The notes: generated from the letters alone by a model not told the origin. Shown: positions 1 to 6,885, counted from the stretch's first letter. The stretch: 11,441 nucleotides of DNA from UMGS1908 sp045588795 (GCA_045588795.1 JAZNEY010000084.1:1-11441); one strand, 5' to 3'. Program-made: numbers and translations.

Positions 1-1
1 T

Positions 2-472
2 CAATACAACAGTTACAATCGAGAAGATTTTTTAAAATTTATAAATGACCGCACAGGGCTTTCATTAGATCAAAATTTTATAGACATATTATTTGAAGAA
101 TTATCAGCATTTGCTCCTGAAAATTTAGAAAACGAAAAACAAACCCTTGAATATTTAAAGGGTAAATACGAATTAGTAATTTTAACGAATTATTTTAAAG
201 ATGTTCAATCAAACAGGCTTAAAAAAGCTGGTCTTTTACAATATTTTTCTGATGTTTTTGGAGAAGATTGCCCAAAGCCAAACAAAGAGTCATACATTGG
301 CGCTTGCGGAAATCACAACCCAAAAGAATGTATTATGATTGGCGACAACTTTAAATTTGACTATCTAACCCCAAAAGAATTTGGTTTAAAGTCAATTTGG
401 CTCACAAAAAAAGAGCAATCAAATAAAGCAGATATAATAAATGACATTAGTGAGTTAAAAGATATTCTGTAA
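2..472 (+). CDS. HAD-family hydrolase, 5'-truncated by the window edge
   Basis: An open frame enters from the left edge and ends at TAA 470-472, leaving 156 visible C-terminal residues. The visible part fits a haloacid dehalogenase (HAD) superfamily phosphatase. There is a motif II segment (VILTNYFKD, about residues 59-67, with Thr62), a motif III lysine in the CPKPNKESY stretch (about 90-98), and a motif IV acidic pair in MIGDNFKFDY (about 112-121, Asp115 and Asp120). The helical N-terminal part looks like the cap region of subfamily IA enzymes. Motif I (DxDxT), which holds the nucleophile, would lie upstream of the window, so activity cannot be judged. Substrate is unknown; family members dephosphorylate small metabolites. 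The last 26 bp overlap the 3' end of murC on the other strand. The start is not in the window. Confidence 0.85.
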   Translation, partial: QYNSYNREDFLKFINDRTGLSLDQNFIDILFEELSAFAPENLENEKQTLEYLKGKYELVILTNYFKDVQSNRLKKAGLLQYFSDVFGEDCPKPNKESYIGACGNHNPKECIMIGDNFKFDYLTPKEFGLKSIWLTKKEQSNKADIINDISELKDIL

Positions 473-1835
473 AATCAACAATATCTCCCGCACCCAAAAT
501 CAAAATTTTATCATTTGGCTTTGCCAGTCTTGAAAGTGCCTCAGACAATAAGTCATAAGTTGGAATATAATAACAAGCCCCACCATTTTTATTGATGTGA
601 AAACATAGATTTTCACTTGATATATCTTTGATGGGGTTTTCTCTTGCCGGATAAATCGGAAGCAAGATAGTTCTGTATGGTTTTGACAGCACATTTATAA
701 ACTCTTCCCAAAGTTTTTTTGTTCTTGAATATGTATGAGGCTGAAAAACGACAAACAAATCTCCTTCCGTGATTGAAAGTGTCTCATTTATAACCGCATT
801 AATTTCATCTGGGTGATGAGCATAGTCGTGAATAATGTCAGCATCATTTATTTTTGTTATGTACTCATACCTTCTTTTAACTCCATCAAATGATGCCATT
901 GTTTTTCTTATAGAGAAATCATCAAGCCCTACTTGTTTTGAAATTATTATAGACACTAGTGCGTTGTATAAATTATGTTCTCCAACCATTGGAAGATAAA
1001 TTTCGCTTATTGTACTTCCAAAATACAAGCAATCAAAAACTTGTTTTCCGTTTGCAAGTTTTCGTTTCGCAGATATATAAACATCAGCATTTTTGTTAAA
1101 AGCAGAATATGTTATAACATTATATTTTTTACAAACTTCACTATAAATTGAATGCAAAAAACTATCATCTATATTTAAAACTACTATTCCTCCAGTCTTA
1201 ACTTTATTTATAAAAGATAAGAATGAGTTTTTAATATTTTCAACTGTTTTAAAATAATCTAGGTGATCATCTCCAACATTTAAAACTACCGCAATATCGG
1301 ATTTTAAATTTAAATAACTATCATAATATTCACAGGCCTCTGTTACAAAAATATTTCTGCTTTCGCCAAGTTTATAATTCGAGTTAATATTTTTTGCAAC
1401 TCCCCCAATATGACAAGATATATCCATTCCCGCACCTAAAAGCATATGAGATGTCAGCGAAGTCGCTGTCGTTTTTCCGTGTGTGCCACTTATTGCTATT
1501 GTTTTTTTGAAACCTTTCGCAATTAATCCTAACGCCTCACCCCGTGAAACAATTTGCAAACCGTTGTTTTTTGCATAGATGAATTCCGGATTATCCTCTT
1601 TTATTGCAACAGAAAAAATGAAACTGTCTGGGCAGGCCTCAGAAATTCCAATATCATTAAGATTTGAATATGTTTTTATCCCGCAAGCATTCAAACTTTC
1701 AACTTCTTGTCCACAAATCTTTTCATCTGAGCCATAAACAATATGTCCCTCTTCTTTCAGTATTTTTGCAATCGCAGACATACTTATTCCGCAAACACCT
1801 GCAATATAAACCTTTAAACCAATACCTTTTATCAT
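447..1835 (-). CDS. murC: UDP-N-acetylmuramate--L-alanine ligase
   Basis: MurC is the cytoplasmic enzyme that joins L-alanine to UDP-MurNAc using ATP, the first peptide-adding step of peptidoglycan synthesis. At 462 residues it has normal family length. Visible motifs in order: the N-terminal nucleotide-sugar loop GVCGISMSAIA (13-23), the ATP P-loop GTHGKTT (117-123), EACEYYDSYL (166-175), NVGDDHLDYF (186-195), GEHNLYNAL (285-293), FDGVKRRYEY (316-325), HDYAHHP (336-342) and FQPHTYSRT (364-372). The last two separate it from the related ligase Mpl. Cys15 replaces a usual glycine in the first loop, which is unusual but conservative. The ATG at 1835 is the only good start at the right distance before the loop, but no convincing Shine-Dalgarno precedes it. 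A terminator hairpin ends 13 nt upstream, so murC may be transcribed separately from the genes before it. Confidence 0.96.
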   Translation of the reverse strand: MIKGIGLKVYIAGVCGISMSAIAKILKEEGHIVYGSDEKICGQEVESLNACGIKTYSNLNDIGISEACPDSFIFSVAIKEDNPEFIYAKNNGLQIVSRGEALGLIAKGFKKTIAISGTHGKTTATSLTSHMLLGAGMDISCHIGGVAKNINSNYKLGESRNIFVTEACEYYDSYLNLKSDIAVVLNVGDDHLDYFKTVENIKNSFLSFINKVKTGGIVVLNIDDSFLHSIYSEVCKKYNVITYSAFNKNADVYISAKRKLANGKQVFDCLYFGSTISEIYLPMVGEHNLYNALVSIIISKQVGLDDFSIRKTMASFDGVKRRYEYITKINDADIIHDYAHHPDEINAVINETLSITEGDLFVVFQPHTYSRTKKLWEEFINVLSKPYRTILLPIYPARENPIKDISSENLCFHINKNGGACYYIPTYDLLSEALSRLAKPNDKILILGAGDIVDFTEYLLTH

Positions 1836-1840
1836 ACTTT

Positions 1841-1846
1841 AATATA
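1841..1846 (-). promoter_or_regulatory. Possible -10 element for a murC promoter (weak)
   Basis: TATATT on the - strand lies 5 nt before the murC ATG, so a transcript started from it would begin at or within a base of the ATG. There is no recognisable -35 at 16-18 nt spacing (ACTTAA, CACTTA or GCACTT) and no extended -10 TG. The only support is position: a terminator lies just upstream and no Shine-Dalgarno is visible. It could be chance in AT-rich DNA. Confidence 0.25.
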
Positions 1847-1848
1847 TG

Positions 1849-1877
1849 AAAAGAGACACTAGTTAAGTGCCTCTTTT
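1849..1877 (-). terminator. Intrinsic terminator overlapping the GIY-YIG stop, just before murC
   Basis: A 12-bp stem (arms 1849-1860 and 1866-1877) encloses a 5-nt loop. On the - strand every position pairs, with one G-U; on the + strand that position is an A-C mismatch. So the hairpin favours - strand RNA, where the descending arm ends in UCUCUUUU followed by CAUAUAUU. The GIY-YIG stop codon (1859-1861) lies inside it. It should end transcription of the lgt operon 13 nt before the murC ATG, or act as an attenuator between the two. Confidence 0.75.
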
Positions 1878-2119
1878 ATAAACAATTCTTTCTCTTCTTT
1901 TGACATATGTTTTATTTTGTATTCAAGTTTTGATGCTTCACTTCGGCTATCAACTTCTATAACCTTTTCAACCTTTGTTGGTTTATGCACCCTTGTATAT
2001 TTTGCGCCTTTCTTAGGCTCATTTAAGTGTTCGTTAAATCTTCGTTCTATATCAGTTGTGATGCCGGTATAAATACTACCATCACTACATCTAAGCATAT
2101 ACACAAAATATTTTGACAT
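1859..2119 (-). CDS. GIY-YIG domain protein, UPF0213 family
   Basis: This is a small (86-residue) single-domain GIY-YIG protein of the UPF0213 type (B. subtilis YazA, E. coli YhbQ). The family fold is that of a nuclease, and some members have been tied to DNA handling, but the cellular role is not settled. The signature is YFVYMLRCSDGSIYTGIT (4-21), with the second motif read as Y17-T-G instead of Y-I-G. It is followed by conserved Arg26/Arg27 and His31, GAKYTR (38-43), and the catalytic-type Glu66 in EASKLEYKIK (61-70). Length is typical, so it appears intact. Its ATG lies 1 nt after the pepF stop, with only a weak GGAAAA-type ribosome site inside the pepF end, suggesting translational coupling. 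It is the last gene before the hairpin terminator. Confidence 0.9.
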   Translation of the reverse strand: MSKYFVYMLRCSDGSIYTGITTDIERRFNEHLNEPKKGAKYTRVHKPTKVEKVIEVDSRSEASKLEYKIKHMSKEEKELFIKEALN

Positions 2120-2120
2120 T

Positions 2121-3902
2121 TTATTTTTCCATTAATCTTAATTCTTCTATCATTTTCTTGTAATAATTAAACGCACTTTCAAATGTCGCTTCGTTTAGAA
2201 TGTCTACTCCTGCAATTTTTAATAATTCACTTGGTCGCTTTGAACAGCCTCCTGATAAAAATTCAATATAGTTATCCACTGCACCTTGACCATTTTTCTC
2301 AATGTTTTCAACAATTGCAAGCGCTGAGATGTAACCAGTTGCATACTTAAATACATAGAATGGTCGATAAAAATGAGAAATTCTACTCCACTCATATTTT
2401 GCAAACTCGTGAATTTGAGTTTCCTTTCCAAAATATAATTCCAACAACTCTTGATAATAATTGTTTAATTCCTCAAAACTTAGTGGCTCATTTGAAGCAA
2501 TCTTTGAGTGCGCAAAATACTCAAATTCACTAAACATAGTTTGGCGAAATACCGTCGCGTAAAAGTTTTCTAAAAAACTTGAAATTAAAAACTTTCGTGT
2601 TTCTTTATCTTTTTCATTTTTTAATAAACTTTTAAATAATATAATCTCGTTTACAGTTGAAGCAATCTCCGCAACAAATATTTCATAATCACACTTTTCG
2701 TGAGGTTGACATTTTTCACTATAATAACTATGCAAAGAATGTCCCATCTCGTGTGCTATTGTGCTTATGTCGTTATAAGTAGATTTGTAGTTTAATAAAA
2801 CAAACGGGTTTCCTGTCTCAGTTGAAACTGAGAATGCACCAGACCTTTTTCCGGCATTCGGATAAACATCTATCCATCTGTTGTTATAGGCTTTTTTTAG
2901 AACATCACAATATTCTTCACCAAGAACACCTAAAGATTTAACAACAATGTCATATGCATTATCATATTCAAGATTGAATTTTTTAGCATTCCCCATTGGG
3001 GCATAAGCATCATAAATATTAAATTCATTAAGTCCAAGTATGTTTTTCTTAACAGTAACAAAATCATAAAAACTTGTCATATTTTTATGTACCGCATTAA
3101 TCAATGCATTATATACACCCTCTTCAACTTCTTCATTAAATAGTCTCATAGAAAAACAGTCTTTGTGCTTATATGTCTTTGCGTAAAAATCAGATTTTTT
3201 TAAGTGATTAACATAGTTTACGGAAATTGTTTTGTTTACCTTTGAAAAACCCTTTAGAAGTTTTTCGTGTGCCTGCTTTCGTATTTCTTGATCTTCATCA
3301 CGAATAAAGACTCCATATGTTGCCTGATTTAAAACCTGTTTTTCACCGCTTTTATATTCAATCGGCTCAAACTCTAGTTCATTATCTGTAAGCATATCAT
3401 ATACAGCACTGAAATCTGCAAACGCACCCATTTCTGAAATTATTTTTTCTTCACTTTCACTTAGTGTATGTGGCTTATCTTTTAAGATTTTTTCGAATAT
3501 TCGATTATATCTTTCAAGCGATTTATCTTCTTTTAATGCAATCAAAAAATTATCATCTAGTTTTGCAAGCTCGGGCTCAACGAAACTTGACACCGCAGAA
3601 ATTTTCACACATAAATTATCAACTCTTTCAACCGCTTTAATATTTTCTGCATCTAGCGAATTTGACTCATACTTCAAAAATGTGTATAAGTTTGCTCTTG
3701 CAAGTTTTAATTCTAGTTCACGACTAAAATCAAAATATTCTACAATTTTTTCTTTTGTGTTTAGTTTACCTTTAAATTTTTCAATAACAGGTATTTGTGA
3801 TTGAACTTCTTCTATTATTCTCAAAAAGGACTCGTCGCTGTCCAAAACAAGCGACAAGTCCCATATATATTTTTCGTTATTATTATTTTTTTCTTTGCTC
3901 AT
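2121..3902 (-). CDS. pepF: Oligoendopeptidase F, M3 family zinc metallopeptidase
   Basis: PepF cleaves short peptides, generally about 7-17 residues, in the cytoplasm and serves peptide turnover. At 593 residues the length is right for the family. The zinc site is HEMGH (384-388) with the third ligand expected at Glu412 in FVAEIAST. The C-terminal ISHFYRPFYVFKYATG block (508-523, with His510 and several Tyr) forms the substrate and transition-state side of the site. The upstream GKRSGAFS block (351-358) is also typical of PepF. No signal peptide or membrane segment is visible, which fits a cytoplasmic enzyme. GGAGAT about 11 nt before the ATG serves as ribosome site and lies inside the previous gene. 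The previous gene ends 1 nt upstream and the next begins 1 nt downstream, so it is the third gene of the lgt operon. Confidence 0.96.
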   Translation of the reverse strand: MSKEKNNNNEKYIWDLSLVLDSDESFLRIIEEVQSQIPVIEKFKGKLNTKEKIVEYFDFSRELELKLARANLYTFLKYESNSLDAENIKAVERVDNLCVKISAVSSFVEPELAKLDDNFLIALKEDKSLERYNRIFEKILKDKPHTLSESEEKIISEMGAFADFSAVYDMLTDNELEFEPIEYKSGEKQVLNQATYGVFIRDEDQEIRKQAHEKLLKGFSKVNKTISVNYVNHLKKSDFYAKTYKHKDCFSMRLFNEEVEEGVYNALINAVHKNMTSFYDFVTVKKNILGLNEFNIYDAYAPMGNAKKFNLEYDNAYDIVVKSLGVLGEEYCDVLKKAYNNRWIDVYPNAGKRSGAFSVSTETGNPFVLLNYKSTYNDISTIAHEMGHSLHSYYSEKCQPHEKCDYEIFVAEIASTVNEIILFKSLLKNEKDKETRKFLISSFLENFYATVFRQTMFSEFEYFAHSKIASNEPLSFEELNNYYQELLELYFGKETQIHEFAKYEWSRISHFYRPFYVFKYATGYISALAIVENIEKNGQGAVDNYIEFLSGGCSKRPSELLKIAGVDILNEATFESAFNYYKKMIEELRLMEK

Positions 3903-3903
3903 T

Positions 3904-4593
3904 CTATATCAAATCTCCAATAATCTTGTCTAGGCTATCTTTTGGATTTAGTGCTTCATCAATATTGAAACCACCCTCTGCTGGTTTTTGTAGTTCGGAA
4001 ACAAACACCATCTGATTTTTTAATTTACTCATCATTCTTTTGTATCCCTCTTCACTTTCATCAGATAATGAATATTCTGGAACCTCACTTGACTTTGCGC
4101 TTTTTGTCCCAAGCCATTCCTCATCTGTTAGTTGTTTTTTCTTTCTTGACCTTGGCAAAACTTTATCTGACTTTTTATTCTTTGTGCTTCCAACTTCAAT
4201 TAATTGGTCGACTAAATCACTCAGTTCTGATGAAAACAACTCAGCACCCCCCTCACCTTTAAGTTGTGGAGTGGCCTCGATTAATTCTTTAAAATAGTTA
4301 ACCCACTTGTAGCCAAATTGGCGAACTTTCTCAATCATAATATTCATTTGAATTTCGTGGTCTTTTTGAGCCTCTTTTGCAATTTTAGTTGCCTCATTCA
4401 TAGCCTTGCTCATCATCTTGAACTTTTCAGAATTATCATTCGTTCCTCTTTTTAGATCATCAATTTCTTTTTTTAATTCGATTATCCTGTCTTTTTGTTC
4501 ACACATTGTAATTTCAGAAGATGACAACATCTTCTTTACATATTCTTCCACTTCTGCGCGTGTAAATGTTCTCTTAAACTGATTTTTTTCCAT
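3904..4593 (-). CDS. Uncharacterised coiled-coil protein (DivIVA-like N-terminus possible)
   Basis: I do not recognise this 229-residue protein with certainty. Residues about 12-108 are charged and heptad-like (Glu, Lys, Ile, Met), so a long coiled coil is likely. The start, QFKRTFTRAEVEEYVKKML, loosely resembles the N-terminal element of DivIVA/GpsB proteins, but the diagnostic membrane-binding Phe/Arg pattern is not clear. A basic stretch KNKKSDKVLPRSRKKK (138-153) and a Ser/Glu-rich linker (164-184) follow. The C-terminal tail FNIDEALNPKDSLDKIIGDL (209-228) looks like a short conserved docking motif. There is no membrane segment or signal peptide. Its ATG overlaps the lgt end by 20 bp, with AGAGGAA as ribosome site inside lgt. 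Its place between lgt and pepF suggests an envelope or cell-division role, which is inference. Confidence 0.6.
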   Translation of the reverse strand: MEKNQFKRTFTRAEVEEYVKKMLSSSEITMCEQKDRIIELKKEIDDLKRGTNDNSEKFKMMSKAMNEATKIAKEAQKDHEIQMNIMIEKVRQFGYKWVNYFKELIEATPQLKGEGGAELFSSELSDLVDQLIEVGSTKNKKSDKVLPRSRKKKQLTDEEWLGTKSAKSSEVPEYSLSDESEEGYKRMMSKLKNQMVFVSELQKPAEGGFNIDEALNPKDSLDKIIGDLI

Positions 4594-5386
4594 TAACTAA
4601 TTCCTCTCTAACTTTCCTTTTTTGAATTATTGTTGAAACAATTATGAATATAAATATTCCAAGCCCAATTAAAACCATTATTCCACTCATAATTTTTGAT
4701 ATTGGAGCAACTCCAAGTCTTAGTATGTAGTTTTCATCTCGAAATCCTTCAAGAATAAATCTTATGGTTCCATAGTAGCATAAGTATGTTGCAACAATTA
4801 GACCATTTCTTCGCTCTTTTATAGTAAACAATGAAATAAGCAAAACAAACCCAAGCAAATTTAAAACAAACTCATAAAAGAACAATGCATAGTGCCATGT
4901 ACCATAAATGTCTACCGCAAATGGAAACCATTGCAAACTTTCATTGGTTACAACTTGACCATAAACCTCTTTGTTAAAATAATTTCCCCACCTACCTATC
5001 GCCTGTCCAAGAATTACAAGTGGAGCTAGCAAATCTAGCATAAATAAATAACTCTTCTTTTTTATTAACGAGAAAATTAAAAGTCCCGTAGCCCCACCAA
5101 TAAGTCCACCAATTATACTCATTCCGCCATCACGAAACCTAAAAAAGTCCGTTATAGATTGACCTGGGTCAAAAAGGACAGAAAAAAGCCTTGCACCAAT
5201 TATTCCAAGAGGAATAAGATACAAAACCAAATCATATGGAGTTTCATCATCTAAATGCTGTTTTTTACACATTCTTATAAGAATTAATAAGTCAAGAATA
5301 ATCGCAAGTGTGATGATAACGCCATACCAATATATATCTTTGCCAAAAATAGTAAAGGCAACTCTATCCAATAATAAATTTTTCAT
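4574..5386 (-). CDS. lgt: Phosphatidylglycerol--prolipoprotein diacylglyceryl transferase
   Basis: Lgt is an integral inner-membrane enzyme that transfers diacylglycerol from phosphatidylglycerol to the lipobox cysteine of prolipoproteins. At 270 residues it has normal length, with about seven hydrophobic spans. The signature GRWGNYFNKEVYG (131-143) supplies Arg132, Asn135, Glu140 and Gly143, matching E. coli Arg143, Asn146, Glu151 and Gly154. YYGTIRFILEGFR (204-216) supplies Tyr205, Arg209 and Glu213. AFTIFGKDIYWYG (10-22) is the usual N-terminal block and fixes the start at 5386. In GGMSIIGGLIGG (87-98) the residue expected to be the E. coli His103 equivalent is Ile92. There is no Shine-Dalgarno: a consensus promoter lies so close that the transcript should start at the ATG. 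It is first in an operon of at least four genes. Confidence 0.96.
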   Translation of the reverse strand: MKNLLLDRVAFTIFGKDIYWYGVIITLAIILDLLILIRMCKKQHLDDETPYDLVLYLIPLGIIGARLFSVLFDPGQSITDFFRFRDGGMSIIGGLIGGATGLLIFSLIKKKSYLFMLDLLAPLVILGQAIGRWGNYFNKEVYGQVVTNESLQWFPFAVDIYGTWHYALFFYEFVLNLLGFVLLISLFTIKERRNGLIVATYLCYYGTIRFILEGFRDENYILRLGVAPISKIMSGIMVLIGLGIFIFIIVSTIIQKRKVREELVNGKKSV

Positions 5387-5392
5387 AACTAC

Positions 5393-5422
5393 ATTATATT
5401 ATTATTCAATCCAAATTGTCAA
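5393..5422 (-). promoter_or_regulatory. Consensus sigma-A promoter of the lgt operon, leaderless
   Basis: On the - strand TTGACA (5422-5417) and TATAAT (5398-5393) are both perfect consensus hexamers, 18 nt apart. The expected start point, 7 nt past the -10, falls at about 5386, the A of the lgt ATG. The stretch before the ATG has no Shine-Dalgarno. The -35 adjoins the T-tract of the preceding terminator. Confidence 0.8.
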
Positions 5423-5423
5423 T

Positions 5424-5454
5424 AAAAAGAAAAAACTTGGAAAATTTTCCAAGT
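5424..5454 (-). terminator. Intrinsic terminator of the unknown membrane-protein gene
   Basis: ACTTGGAAAATTTTCCAAGT (5435-5454) is a perfect 20-nt palindrome. On the - strand it is followed at once by TTTTTTCTTTTTA (through about 5424). It lies about 30 nt beyond the stop of the 425-residue gene and ends that transcription unit. Its T-tract runs almost into the -35 of the lgt promoter. Confidence 0.9.
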
Positions 5455-5482
5455 CTTTTCGATATTTTTCGTGTTGTTTTTA

Positions 5483-6760
5483 TTAATCACTTAATCCTGG
5501 AAGCGGACCATCATTCTCATCTTCTGCACTTGTTTTAGATTCTGTTGTTTCATCAGCCTCAAAATCTTCCGCATCATTAACAAACGATTCTTCTTCGTAA
5601 TGTGTAGTTGTTTCTTCTGTTGGCTCTTCTGTTTCAACCTCAACAGAACTTTCTTCTAGCCATGGAATTACAAAATCATTTGAAGCGCCAGTTTCATCAT
5701 TTTGCCCACCTACTGGCTCATCATAATCTCTTGTATCTTCTGTTGTTACTTCGCTTCCGCTTTCATCAGTAGCAGGTTCTGTTTCTGCAATCTCAAAGTC
5801 TCCCGCTGGGTTCATAAATGTAGAATCTTCTGGTGATATAGTATAAGTTTCCGTACCACTTCCACCGAATGTATTCTTCACTCCCTCTTCTTCTTTTTGC
5901 TTGTTTTTGTTAACTACCGCAAATACTCCATTTGCAACAACCGCAATTGTAAGCAATCCTGCAACAACCGCAGTTCCTGTAATCATCACTTTATCGCCGG
6001 TATTAAGCCTTCCAAAAACAGTCCTGTATTGAGCTCCAAGTGTCTTATCTGGCGAAATTCTTTGACTAAGGTTCTTCGCTTTTACTTTCAAATTCTTTAT
6101 TGAATCTTTTGGTTTTTTCTTTGCATCTATATCGGCAGTAGACAACTCAGCACCGCCTTGTGCTTTGACAACTATATCATCTTTATTAGTATTTACATAA
6201 TCGAAAATCTTATAAAGGTTTTTATCTGTTGGCTTTTTAGCCATTACATCTACACCATTTACAATTTGATCAAGAACAGGAGTTCCTGTTGCAGGATTCA
6301 TCAAAACACATAAATTTCTGTAATCAACAGCAACCTTACGAATTAAATTTCTTGCACATTCCATTGCTCTTTGTTTATCTTTTTTAGAGACTTCTTCAGT
6401 CCCATAAATTTTCAACATTTGTTCAACCAAACGACATTCAATATCAATAGAATATGCCAAAACTTCTTTTGTTCCAACAGGATAAGCAGTGGTTCCGCCG
6501 TTCAAAAATCTCACTAATTCTGCATATTCAACACCCGCAGCAACGCCCATATCAACTGTTGCAAGACGCTTAACAACAACATCTGAGCTTGTTGAAAGGT
6601 CAGAAAGCAACCTTATTGTATCACCCAAAACATCTACAATTAACTTTGAGCCCTTTGGTGAAGCCAATTCGCCCTTTTTCAAAGCCTCTCTTGCGCCAGC
6701 ACTCGAAACTGCATTGTCCCATTCACTTTTTGTTGCAACATCAAATACTAAATTTGCCAT
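5483..6760 (-). CDS. Unknown single-pass membrane protein with long acidic C-terminal tail
   Basis: I do not recognise this 425-residue protein. Three parts are visible. Residues 1 to about 200 look like a soluble, mostly helical domain with no signal peptide. Residues 213-257 are Lys/Arg-rich, then one hydrophobic span covers about 258-283. After KNKQK, about 140 residues form a low-complexity tail rich in Glu, Asp, Thr and Ser, with runs such as EVETEEPTEETTTHYEEES (374-392). The charge pattern suggests the N-terminal domain inside and the acidic tail outside, but that is inference. No LPXTG sorting signal, zinc-ribbon or kinase motif is seen. The start is supported by a strong GGGGG ribosome site. 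The gene is monocistronic, with its own promoter and terminator. It resembles membrane-anchored regulatory or anchoring proteins only in architecture, and no function can be assigned. Confidence 0.85.
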   Translation of the reverse strand: MANLVFDVATKSEWDNAVSSAGAREALKKGELASPKGSKLIVDVLGDTIRLLSDLSTSSDVVVKRLATVDMGVAAGVEYAELVRFLNGGTTAYPVGTKEVLAYSIDIECRLVEQMLKIYGTEEVSKKDKQRAMECARNLIRKVAVDYRNLCVLMNPATGTPVLDQIVNGVDVMAKKPTDKNLYKIFDYVNTNKDDIVVKAQGGAELSTADIDAKKKPKDSIKNLKVKAKNLSQRISPDKTLGAQYRTVFGRLNTGDKVMITGTAVVAGLLTIAVVANGVFAVVNKNKQKEEEGVKNTFGGSGTETYTISPEDSTFMNPAGDFEIAETEPATDESGSEVTTEDTRDYDEPVGGQNDETGASNDFVIPWLEESSVEVETEEPTEETTTHYEEESFVNDAEDFEADETTESKTSAEDENDGPLPGLSD

Positions 6761-6770
6761 AAGTTTATTT

Positions 6771-6778
6771 CCCCCTTT
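6771..6778 (-). promoter_or_regulatory. Ribosome binding site AAAGGGGG
   Basis: On the - strand a run AAAGGGGG stands 10 nt before the ATG at 6760. It is the most G-rich stretch in the intergenic region, and it settles the start of the 425-residue gene. Confidence 0.75.
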
Positions 6779-6816
6779 TATATAATAAATCTGTATGGTT
6801 TTTTGTTATTGGACAC

Positions 6817-6845
6817 ATTTTAACATATAAATGTCAAATTGTCAA
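6817..6845 (-). promoter_or_regulatory. Sigma-A promoter of the unknown membrane-protein gene
   Basis: On the - strand TTGACA (6845-6840), a 17-nt spacer and TAAAAT (6822-6817) give a near-consensus promoter. The start is expected near 6810, leaving a leader of about 50 nt that ends in a strong ribosome site. A second TTGACA (6837-6832) lies in the spacer, too close to this -10 to serve it. Confidence 0.7.
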
Positions 6846-6867
6846 TATATATCTCAAAATTTACCAC

Positions 6868-6883
6868 ATTTTGTATACAAAAT
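6868..6883. repeat. 16-bp perfect palindrome, possible operator
   Basis: ATTTTGTATACAAAAT is identical to its own reverse complement. It lies 2 bp past the acpS stop and 22 bp upstream of the -35 of the next promoter. It has no following T-tract and little room for a loop, so it is a poor terminator. A dimeric regulator site is more plausible. Confidence 0.5.
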
Positions 6884-6885
6884 TG

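Noticed and set aside
447..1835. Mpl (murein tripeptide recycling ligase) instead of MurC, because of the Cys in GVCGIS
   Set aside because: The C-terminal FQPHTYSRT, HDYAHHP and FDGVKRRYEY blocks are those of MurC, and the rest of the N-terminal loop fits clostridial MurC.
1664..1849. Small + strand frame opposite the start of murC
   Set aside because: It lies wholly antisense to a certain gene, has no ribosome site or domain, and its composition is that of a shadow frame.
4040..4297. Small + strand frames opposite the coiled-coil gene
   Set aside because: Ser/Phe/Leu-rich translation is the expected antisense of Glu/Lys/Ser codons. No start signals are seen.
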